DNA from: Halopenitus sp041821145
GTDB taxonomy: Archaea; Halobacteriota; Halobacteria; Halobacteriales; Haloferacaceae
DNA length: 45,280 bases
Direction: 5' to 3'
NCBI RefSeq assembly: GCF_041821145.1
Contig: NZ_JBGUBC010000022.1
Location: 1 to 45,280, forward strand
Shown: positions 1 to 6,423 of the stretch, piece by piece
Layout of the letters: the number at the start of each line of letters is the position of its first letter
Position numbering within the stretch: position 1 is the stretch's first letter
Program-made: the position numbers and the translations under genes
Notes under the pieces: generated by a model
What the model saw: the letters and a program-made list of their open reading frames with translations, nothing else
Told to the model about the DNA's origin: nothing
Databases searched by the model: none

Positions 1-105
1 CATAGGCGAGTTTGTCATCAGCCGGAGACAGACACTCAGGGAGCAAAATAGTTCGGCAGTCTCTTCACTTTCACCCCGATTTGCGGACATTTTTAGAAAA
101 GCGCC

Positions 106-465
106 GTGTTATCCGAGATTATGAGCCCTGAACAAGTCATCCAATGGTTTACCAACCTCTCTTTAATCTTTCAGCTTACCTTGGTGGGGTTAGTTATGGT
201 GGCAGTCCAACAAGTACGGCAGAAACATATCGGACGTGTTGGCACAGTCGGAATCGGCATCATCGTTATTCAACAAGCCTACCCCACATGGGAGACGCTT
301 CCTCAGATATGGCAAATATATGTAGCCGGAGCGGGCGTGTGTGGTCTAATAGCAGGCGTTTCATATCTCACCAAAGCCTCTCTTCCAAGTGAGTTCTACA
401 AATTCGTCTTCTATGTCTATGGAGCGTTCACGGTTGGGATAATTCTGATATTCGGATTTCCGTAG
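106..465 (+). CDS. Small integral membrane protein of the integrated element
   Basis: The protein is 119 residues from a GTG start at 106; an ATG at 121 would shorten it by five residues. It has about four hydrophobic segments, around residues 19-35, 45-58, 72-88 and 97-117, with short polar loops and no catalytic motif. It is convergent with the downstream minus-strand gene, with an 11-bp gap. I do not recognise the family. Size and topology resemble holin-like or other small viral membrane proteins, but nothing specific supports that. Low GC and position place it in the integrated element. Confidence 0.6.
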   Translation: MLSEIMSPEQVIQWFTNLSLIFQLTLVGLVMVAVQQVRQKHIGRVGTVGIGIIVIQQAYPTWETLPQIWQIYVAGAGVCGLIAGVSYLTKASLPSEFYKFVFYVYGAFTVGIILIFGFP

Positions 466-476
466 CGAAGATTGAT

Positions 477-1082
477 TCAAGGAGAGTTTGCTTCGTCAAA
501 CGCCCATAGGGCCATATCCACTTCCCGTGGAAGAATCCCCTCTCGCTGAGCGATATCCCGAACAACACCCATGTAGAAGCTGTATGCTTCCGGGGATGAA
601 TTGTAGTCCTGAAAGCTTCGCATGAACTCAACATATTGGGGGTAGGTCTGAGGGTCTAACAGATGGGGCTCAGCGGCTCCGAGAGCGCGAAAGGCCCGAT
701 AGTCTACAACCGCATTATTCGCGGGCTCATGCATGGTGAGAATCGCTGAGGCGACGGGAACCCGAACCCCCTTGAGTTCCATTAGGGCTTCTACTTTGTC
801 TACGTCTGAGTTCGTTTGAAATGCTACAGCACTTCGCTGTTCTACAAAATTGGCGTTGTTGTCTTTGAGAAGATGGTCTATCCGACCGCCGGATTTCCAC
901 TCGCCAATCTTCCGAAGCTCATCCCGGTAGATGTGTCCCCGCTGTTGGAACTCAGATGAGATAGACCCCAATCGGTAGTCCTTCTCTTTCTTCCACGCTC
1001 CCGAACCATCCCGATACTCTATAGATTCATCCGGGTTCACCGCTTCATACTCGCTTATCCACTTCGGGAAATCCAACGGCAT
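477..1082 (-). CDS. Helix-hairpin-helix protein, DNA-glycosylase-like fold (uncharacterised)
   Basis: The protein is 201 residues from the ATG at 1082, which has AAGG a short distance upstream; a longer reading frame from a TTG at 1133 is less likely. The middle has the segment MELKGVRVPVASAIL, then about ten residues, then AVVDYRAFRALG. This resembles the helix-hairpin-helix plus conserved Asp of HhH-GPD base-excision glycosylases. The C-terminus has REVDMALWAFD, a pattern I associate with an uncharacterised family spread through bacterial and phage accessory DNA. In the OGG1 pattern the catalytic Lys lies two residues after the GVG-type turn; here that place is Pro, so a lyase activity is not supported. 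Substrate and role are unknown. It lies in the integrated element next to the integrase. Confidence 0.65.
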   Translation of the reverse strand: MPLDFPKWISEYEAVNPDESIEYRDGSGAWKKEKDYRLGSISSEFQQRGHIYRDELRKIGEWKSGGRIDHLLKDNNANFVEQRSAVAFQTNSDVDKVEALMELKGVRVPVASAILTMHEPANNAVVDYRAFRALGAAEPHLLDPQTYPQYVEFMRSFQDYNSSPEAYSFYMGVVRDIAQREGILPREVDMALWAFDEANSP

Positions 1083-1201
1083 TGAGAAGACCTTGAGATA
1101 CCGGATGGATATTCTTTCTGTTGGGAAACCCAAATTTTGATTCTACTGGATAGGTCTTCACAGCACCAAGGTAGAGAGAAATAGAGATTATTCGTTCGGG
1201 A

Positions 1202-2392
1202 CTACCAAATTTGTTCGACCGCGCTATTCCGCGTCTCCGCGTCGGAGTGAAGATACTTCATCGTCGTATTCAGGCTCTTGTGTCGAAGCTGTTCCTTCGC
1301 GTGGTGAGGCCCAACGTGGTTCGCCCAATAGGTAGCGACCCCGTGGCGGATGGAGTACCACGATATATCTCTGTGTTCGGGAATCGGAACGTCGCCGTTA
1401 TTGATTATCCGCTGAAGGAGTGCGTTACAGGACTTAGAACCGTACTCAGCCGACTTCTGCGTTAGCCACAGTTCCTCTCTGCCGTCGTACTTCTCCAACG
1501 AAGCCCGTTCATCAAGCCACCGCTTGAGTGCCTTCGCCGTCCGTCTCTTTATCGCACAATTCCAATGCGCTTCGTTCTTCGTGGATTCGTCCTTCGGGAT
1601 GTTCAGTTCGTTGTCTTCGAGGTTCACCCACGAAACCTTAGCCCGCCCAACTTCGATAGGCCGTAGCCCGGTATCTAGCGTGACGGCAATCATTGAAGGG
1701 TACTTCCATGAGTTCGCCCGCTTGAACTCCGCCGGGCCGACCTTCTCTTTCGGGATTCCAAGCCGTTGGGCTACGAATCCCTTCAGTTCGCTTCGTTCTT
1801 CAGGCGTGACGGAGTGGTAGCCTTTGACCGATGAGTGTTCGAGAGCGGCCTGATACAACGGTTCAAACGCACTACGGCGGAGATAGTCGCGCTCATCGCC
1901 GTTGGACTGTGAGAGTTCAATATCTACTTCCCACTCGTAATCCGTTCCCCGAACGTGGTTACTGAAGCGGAAATACCGCTGAATATCCTTGGCGTGATGG
2001 AGAACGGTGGAATCAATCATCCCATCCGATTTATCAAGAACACGGATGAACTTGTCCGCGTGTTCGGGCGTGAACCGCGTGGTGTATTGACTCTCGTAGC
2101 GCCACAGCCACCGGAAGACGGTTTCTAGCTTGTAGTGCGTTGATTCGAGGGTGGTTTCTGCTAGCCCTTCGTGTTTTTCGGGATTCTTCCCGTAGCTAGC
2201 GAGCCACGATAGAAGTTCGCGCTTGAAATCACGGTAGTCGTCTACCATGTTCAGCCCGAAGTTCTCCAAGTCGTCTCTCGACCGCTTACTCACCAATGGA
2301 TACCCAAAGTCGTACTCTTCGGGCGCGGGGGATATCGCCGTGGTTTGCACATCCCCGCTTTCGAGGTTGTCCAAGGGGTCGGCCTTGTTCAT
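1202..2392 (-). CDS. Tyrosine recombinase / integrase of the integrated element
   Basis: The protein is 396 residues, typical for an archaeal SSV/XerD-like integrase. The N-terminal half (about 40-150) resembles a SAM-like core-binding domain. The C-terminal catalytic domain (about 170-396) shows Arg244 in LDTGLRPIEVG, Arg349 in WYSIRHG, His371 in LRHKSL and the Tyr380 nucleophile in TTMKYLHSD. The first His of the usual HxxR box is Tyr346. It probably integrates and excises the element at tRNA-Thr. Its ATG overlaps the stop of a 43-codon ORF by ATGA, so the two are probably co-translated. The gene is collinear with the tRNA and downstream of its 3' end, the usual arrangement. Confidence 0.93.
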   Translation of the reverse strand: MNKADPLDNLESGDVQTTAISPAPEEYDFGYPLVSKRSRDDLENFGLNMVDDYRDFKRELLSWLASYGKNPEKHEGLAETTLESTHYKLETVFRWLWRYESQYTTRFTPEHADKFIRVLDKSDGMIDSTVLHHAKDIQRYFRFSNHVRGTDYEWEVDIELSQSNGDERDYLRRSAFEPLYQAALEHSSVKGYHSVTPEERSELKGFVAQRLGIPKEKVGPAEFKRANSWKYPSMIAVTLDTGLRPIEVGRAKVSWVNLEDNELNIPKDESTKNEAHWNCAIKRRTAKALKRWLDERASLEKYDGREELWLTQKSAEYGSKSCNALLQRIINNGDVPIPEHRDISWYSIRHGVATYWANHVGPHHAKEQLRHKSLNTTMKYLHSDAETRNSAVEQIW

Positions 2393-2520
2393 CGTCCGCG
2401 CTCACCCCCGTAATCGCGGGACGGCGCGAGGGCCGAGTTTATAGTGTCCTGACAATACACCGAATCGCAAGACGGCGTAGGGGTGTCCGTGTAGTAAAAC
2501 GGACTGTTTCTGAGTTCCAT
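2389..2520 (-). CDS. 43-residue protein coupled to the integrase
   Basis: A short ORF of 43 residues, beginning MELRNSPFYYTD, is preceded by AGGAG about seven nt upstream of its ATG, a clear Shine-Dalgarno sequence in a region where most genes lack one. Its TGA overlaps the integrase ATG (ATGA). A T-rich box A-like stretch (TTTTACG on the minus strand, about 2540-2548) lies upstream, so this is probably the first gene of the integrase mRNA. The protein has no recognisable domain, is polar, and has two cysteines. It could be a leader ORF feeding ribosomes to the integrase, or a small regulator such as a recombination directionality factor; the latter is a guess from position only. Confidence 0.55.
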   Translation of the reverse strand: MELRNSPFYYTDTPTPSCDSVYCQDTINSALAPSRDYGGERGR

Positions 2521-2577
2521 TTGTTCTCTCCTGAGAAGGGCGTAAAATGGGGAGAGACGGCTTGAAACACCGCTTAA

Positions 2578-2648
2578 GCCTAGGCCGGGATTTGAACCCG
2601 GGCTCTCGTCCTTACCAAGGACGCGCTTTACCGCTAAGCTACCCAGGC
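2578..2648 (-). tRNA. tRNA-Thr(GGT)
   Basis: The minus strand folds into a full 71-nt cloverleaf. The acceptor stem is GCCTGGG with CCTAGGC (one G-U), the D stem GCTT/AAGC, the anticodon stem CGTCC/GGACG, the loop TTGGTAA with anticodon GGT, and the T stem CCGGG/CCCGG with loop TTCAAAT. It reads ACC and ACU threonine codons. CCA is not encoded and there is no intron. The 3' end borders the low-GC integrated element, so this tRNA is the likely attachment site. Confidence 0.96.
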
Positions 2649-2785
2649 GCAGATGGTGGTTGGCCGGATTCGTCTTTAGGCGTTTCGATCCGTTCCCCGG
2701 TCGCGACTCCGTCACACGGTTCGGGTGGACGATCGTCGACGCTTGCATCGGCGTGTCGGGTCAAAATCGACACCCGTGGTCGGGT

Positions 2786-3424
2786 TCACACGCGCTCCTC
2801 GGAGAGCGTCGCGATTCGGTCCGCGGTCCCGTCCGAGAGAGCCTGTCCGGCGGGCGGGAACCCGCCGTCGTAGTCGGCGGCGAGCTCGCGGGCGTACGCG
2901 AGCAACTCCGTGGGTGGATCGCCGCCGACGGCGGTCGTTCCGGCCACGACCGCGAGCTCGAAGACGTCCTCCTCGAGGTTGCGGTCGAGGGCCTCGATAT
3001 CGGCGTCGGGCTGCCGCCGCTGGGTCTGATCGCGACCGAACGACCGGACGACCTCGACGGCGGCGTCGGCGGCCTCCGTACGCGACAAAAGCGAGAAGCC
3101 GCGTGAGACGAGCACGTCCGCCGCAAGCACGTCGAGATCGGCATCGATATCGGTTCCTTCGGTGGCAGCCAGCCACGGTTCCTCGTGGGCGAGCCGGCGG
3201 GTGAGTCGGAGTCCCTCGTAGATAAGCTGGACGCCGGCCGCGCGCTCGGCCACTCGTTCGACGGCGATGTCCGGCGAGAGCGCTCGAGCGGTGACGATCG
3301 CCAGAACACCCGGCGTCACGGCGGTATCCACGAGCCTGTCGTCGAGGACCGAACGGAGACGCGTCGGCTCCACGTCGGCGAGCGCCTCGCGCGCGGCATT
3401 ACGAGCCCGCACGACGTCATCCAT
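2786..3424 (-). CDS. Conserved haloarchaeal protein (DUF7114-like)
   Basis: The protein is 212 residues from the ATG at 3424; an in-frame ATG seven codons upstream adds residues that do not look conserved. It is acidic and almost entirely helical in character. The central segment LAADVLVSRGFSLLSRTEA followed by AVEVVRSFGRDQT loosely resembles the first core helices of isoprenyl-diphosphate synthases, but the DDxxD metal motifs are missing, so that relationship is only a structural guess. I recall the family as DUF7114, restricted to halophilic archaea and uncharacterised. It lies 83 bp downstream of the next minus-strand gene and may be co-transcribed with it. Confidence 0.8.
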   Translation of the reverse strand: MDDVVRARNAAREALADVEPTRLRSVLDDRLVDTAVTPGVLAIVTARALSPDIAVERVAERAAGVQLIYEGLRLTRRLAHEEPWLAATEGTDIDADLDVLAADVLVSRGFSLLSRTEAADAAVEVVRSFGRDQTQRRQPDADIEALDRNLEEDVFELAVVAGTTAVGGDPPTELLAYARELAADYDGGFPPAGQALSDGTADRIATLSEERV

Positions 3425-3507
3425 CACGTTCAGCGTGGGCCGCAAGGGGCAAAGACCTTTGGAAACGCCGACATCGTGGACCGGTCACCGGCTTCGAGTC
3501 GGCCAGT

Positions 3508-4167
3508 TCACTCCTGGGGAAGGTGTCCGGACAGCGCCTCGGCCACGATCGTCGCGGAGGCCTCGTTTTGCATGGACGCCTCCCGACGGAGATCGACGTA
3601 CGCATCGATCGGGAGATCTAGGGTGATGCGACCGGGGGTAACTCCATGGGTCCTGAGCGCGTCCGTGGTCGTCGTACCGTCGTTTATCTCGGAGGCGATG
3701 GACCGGACATCACGAACCGTGAGATTCCCGTCGAGGGCGCTCCAGGCGAGCAGGTACCGGTCCTCGCCGCCCACGCGAGCGATATGCTTGGCCGCGGTGG
3801 GTGGAATGTGACCGCGGGCAACGTGACGACGGATCGCCTGTGGCAGATCGTGAACGCGTGCCCACTTGCGGATGAACGAAACGGAGACGCCGTCGCCGGC
3901 ACGTTCGGCGGCATCCTTGTAGGAGCCGACCCCACGAACCAACGCGGCACAGGCGGCAGCACCACGCAACATCAGGACGTGGTCGTCGCCACCGACGTCT
4001 CCGGTGGCGAACCGATGAACGACCGCGGCCGCCTCCGCGACGCTCTCCTCGTCGTCGGGATCGAATCCCATCGCTTGGGCGGCGCGCTCGCCGGTGATCT
4101 CGGGGTCGGAACGGACGACCGGTTCGCCGACCGGCGATCGACGATCGGCGCGTGGCTCCTCGGGCAT
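3508..4167 (-). CDS. ParB-like HTH protein, haloarchaeal (DUF7119-like)
   Basis: The protein is 219 residues from the ATG at 4167; upstream in-frame codons are Ser/Arg-rich and look non-coding. Residues about 75-150 read SYKDAAERAGDGVSVSFIRKW, then LPQAIRRHVARGHIPPTAAKHIARV, the layout of the ParB/KorB helix-turn-helix (recognition helix followed by a pair of short helices). There is no N-terminal ParB CTPase motif. The C-terminal part (LDLPIDAYVDLRREASMQNEASATIVAEAL) resembles a ribbon-helix-helix-like tail. It is probably a DNA-binding regulator; its target is unknown. I recall the family name as DUF7119. Confidence 0.75.
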   Translation of the reverse strand: MPEEPRADRRSPVGEPVVRSDPEITGERAAQAMGFDPDDEESVAEAAAVVHRFATGDVGGDDHVLMLRGAAACAALVRGVGSYKDAAERAGDGVSVSFIRKWARVHDLPQAIRRHVARGHIPPTAAKHIARVGGEDRYLLAWSALDGNLTVRDVRSIASEINDGTTTTDALRTHGVTPGRITLDLPIDAYVDLRREASMQNEASATIVAEALSGHLPQE

Positions 4168-4397
4168 ACACGTATCTGGGCATCCAGACGCAAAATACCC
4201 TCGCCACTTGGCAAACGCTGTGACCGTCGATGACGGACGGATCCCCCGCGCTGGCTCGGTTTTCGTGGAAGCCACTCGAACTATGTCCCACAGCGACCGC
4301 CGGGATCGAAAATTCCGCTCGGGCGATCGTCCGGGTCACCGGCAAAATCGACGATCGACTCGTAGCGTCGATCATCGATCCACCGCAGAATCCGGCG

Positions 4398-5630
4398 CTA
4401 TCGATCGATCGCCTCGCTGATGGACGGTGCTGACGCCTCGAATCCGTCAGCACGCAACTCCGCGGCGAACCGATCACATCGATCACCGTGGTTCACCAGG
4501 ATCTCGGCGTCTGCATACGCTTCAAGCAACTCTCGAATGCCGGTCCGGTCCGCGTGTGCGGAGAAATCGTACTGCTCGAGTTGGGCGCTGATCGCCATGA
4601 TGCGCCCGTCGATCTCGGCGCTGCCCGTCTCCAGGAGGTCTCTTCCCGGAGTCCCCTCGACCTGATAGCCGGTCATCGTGATCTTGTTCGTTGGGTTCGA
4701 CCGAATTTCCGGGATGTACGTCATGGCGGGACCACCGGACAACATTCCACTGGTGGTGATGATCGCCGCCTTCTGATCGGTGAGCCGTTTGCGCTGACCA
4801 TCCCGGCCGGTGACGAATCTGGCGTGTGATTTCGCCCGCCTGAGGGCATCGGCGTCGCGGACGAACTCGGGATACTGACGGAGCATCTCGGTCACCTGTT
4901 TCCCCATACCATCGACGTAGCAGGGAATGTCGTACTTCTCACAGATGAGCAACAGCTCCTGTGTGCGTCCGATCGCGAAGGCGGGGACGACGACCGTTCC
5001 CCCCTCCCAGAGCGTCGTCTTGACGCTCCGGGCGAATCGTTCCTCTAACGTACTTCTGTCCTCGTGTTCGACGTCGCTGTACGTGCTCTCACAGATGACG
5101 ACGTCCGCATCAGGACGTGCGGTCGTTCCGGCGACGAGCCGTTGATCGTCGGTATGGAAATCCCCCGTATAGAGGAGTCTGGTGTCACCGTCGTCGACGA
5201 GAACGTGCGCACTCCCGGGGATGTGGCCGGCGTTGTAGAACGTCACCTCGTGGCCTGCGGCCGCAAACGATTCCTGGTACCCGTGGACCGTGGACGCTTC
5301 GGTGACACGTTGTACGTCGTTTTCCGTGAACGGGCACTGGAGCGTGCCCCCATGGAGCTTCAGCGTGTCGCGAGCGAGTGTGAGCGCCAGTTGGCCGGTC
5401 GGCGGCGTCCAGTGGATCGACGGTCGAGACGTCCCCGAAAGGAGGGTCGGAATGGTGCCGACGTGATCGAGGTGGCCGTGGGAGACGACCACGGCGTCGG
5501 GATCGGGCGTCTCCACCGGAAACTGGGGCGGGTTGCCGGTTAGCATCCCGAAATCGAGCAGCAGGGAGTCGTTCACGAGGATGGCACTCCGACCGACCTC
5601 GCGAGCGCCGCCGAGAAACCGGACCTTCAT
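4398..5630 (-). CDS. Beta-CASP metallo-beta-lactamase RNA nuclease (archaeal CPSF2-type, mRNA 3'-end processing factor homologue)
   Basis: The protein is 410 residues. Metallo-beta-lactamase motifs are present in order: the HGHLDH metal-binding box (residues 51-56), GHIPGSAH, YTGDFH and CEST. They are followed by the beta-CASP domain with FAIGRTQE, TSGML, FSAHADR and the final NHGD. The set is complete for an active two-zinc ribonuclease. There is no N-terminal KH extension, so it belongs to the short aCPSF2/RNase J-like group rather than aCPSF1. Members cut or trim RNA; by family it may act in mRNA 3'-end formation or 5'-3' decay. A 57-residue gene follows upstream on the same strand. Confidence 0.93.
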   Translation of the reverse strand: MKVRFLGGAREVGRSAILVNDSLLLDFGMLTGNPPQFPVETPDPDAVVVSHGHLDHVGTIPTLLSGTSRPSIHWTPPTGQLALTLARDTLKLHGGTLQCPFTENDVQRVTEASTVHGYQESFAAAGHEVTFYNAGHIPGSAHVLVDDGDTRLLYTGDFHTDDQRLVAGTTARPDADVVICESTYSDVEHEDRSTLEERFARSVKTTLWEGGTVVVPAFAIGRTQELLLICEKYDIPCYVDGMGKQVTEMLRQYPEFVRDADALRRAKSHARFVTGRDGQRKRLTDQKAAIITTSGMLSGGPAMTYIPEIRSNPTNKITMTGYQVEGTPGRDLLETGSAEIDGRIMAISAQLEQYDFSAHADRTGIRELLEAYADAEILVNHGDRCDRFAAELRADGFEASAPSISEAIDR

Positions 5631-5687
5631 CGATCGATCGTGGGGGCGCCCGACGCTAGTGCGCGTCGATCCGCGACTCGGATCGCC

Positions 5688-5861
5688 TCACCTTGCGTCC
5701 GTGACGAGGTAGGTTCGGCCGCCCCGGCGTTCGAGGTAGACTTCGGTGCCGGCGACCGCGTTCGCCTCGATCCGTTCGGGAATGCGGCTGGCCGCGTACT
5801 CGGTCACGTCCACGCGCGTCGAGCCGGAATATCGAGTCGATCTCATCGCATCGGTGCTCAT
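5688..5861 (-). CDS. 57-residue protein upstream of the RNA nuclease
   Basis: An ATG at 5861 opens a 57-codon frame, starting MSTDAMRST and ending YLVTDAR, then TGA. It is preceded by a TTATAG-like box A about 37 nt upstream. The composition is protein-like (VYLERRGGRTYLV suggests two beta strands) and the codon bias matches the neighbours. The gene is on the same strand as the beta-CASP nuclease, whose start lies 57 bp downstream. I do not recognise the family. The TA-rich promoter and sensible translation support it, but no homology is claimed. Confidence 0.55.
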   Translation of the reverse strand: MSTDAMRSTRYSGSTRVDVTEYAASRIPERIEANAVAGTEVYLERRGGRTYLVTDAR

Positions 5862-6036
5862 ACCTGAACGCTCGCCACGATTTCACCTATAACTCATCCA
5901 ACAGCATACTGAAAGTGAAACTGAAACGAGACCCGAGGAGAGAGGATCAGACCGAAGAGACGGGAGCAGGAATCAACGGGCTGTCGAACCGCTTGAGAAC
6001 GGACCTGCGTGGGAGGATCATGGGGGGTGATCGCCG

Positions 6037-6336
6037 TCAACGATTCACGTCGAGTTCGTCGTCGTCCTCGACGACACGGACGGTGAATCTGTCGTAGCCG
6101 CCGTAGGCCGTCTCGAGCGCGCCCAGCCACCAGTTCCACCGCTCGACGAGCGTCGATCCCTCGGGAGCATCCCGGAGGTGCCGGAGGACGTCGGGGACCG
6201 TGAGTGCGTGGCCGCGATCGCGTTTGGGCTTGCCGGAGTCGGCGAGATCGCGAGCCTGACGGGCGATCACCCGCCGTTCGGCGTCGCTCCCGCCGAACTC
6301 CTCGGCCAGCGCGGACTCGAGACGACGGGCGTCCAT
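6037..6336 (-). CDS. Conserved haloarchaeal small protein, 99 residues
   Basis: The gene has a good box A (TAATATAG on the minus strand, about 6356-6363) 20-27 nt upstream of the ATG at 6336, consistent with a leaderless mRNA. The N-terminal half is helical (LESALAEEFGGSDAERRVIARQARDLADSGK); the second half contains VPDVLRHLRDAPEGSTLVERWNWWLG, and the C-terminus is acidic. No catalytic or metal-binding pattern is visible. I do not recognise a named family. It lies 87 bp downstream of the P1B ATPase gene on the same strand but appears to have its own promoter. Confidence 0.7.
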   Translation of the reverse strand: MDARRLESALAEEFGGSDAERRVIARQARDLADSGKPKRDRGHALTVPDVLRHLRDAPEGSTLVERWNWWLGALETAYGGYDRFTVRVVEDDDELDVNR

Positions 6337-6423
6337 ACGCTATCTTGGAGCCGCACCTATATTAGTGTGAAGGTGTGTCATGAAACGTGCATACGATCGA
6401 CCGCGTGCACGCTACCGTTCGGG

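Larger units (their letters stand above)
1..2648. mobile_element. Right-hand end of an integrated genetic element at tRNA-Thr (partial, continues left of the window)
   Basis: The stretch from the left edge to the tRNA is visibly lower in GC than the chromosome that follows. It ends with a tyrosine recombinase next to the 3' end of tRNA-Thr. Seen directly: the integrase, its coupled small ORF, and the tRNA whose 3' end faces the element. Known: archaeal integrative elements and proviruses often recombine into tRNA 3' ends with int lying next to one attachment site. Inferred: the attachment core is the 3' part of the tRNA (about 2578-2620), the tRNA was left intact, and the second copy lies outside the window. 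No capsid, replication or conjugation gene is visible in the part present. Confidence 0.7.

Noticed and set aside
2389..2748. A 119-codon minus-strand frame reading through the tRNA
   Set aside because: Its first part crosses tRNA-Thr. Only the last 43 codons, with their own ribosome site, are kept.
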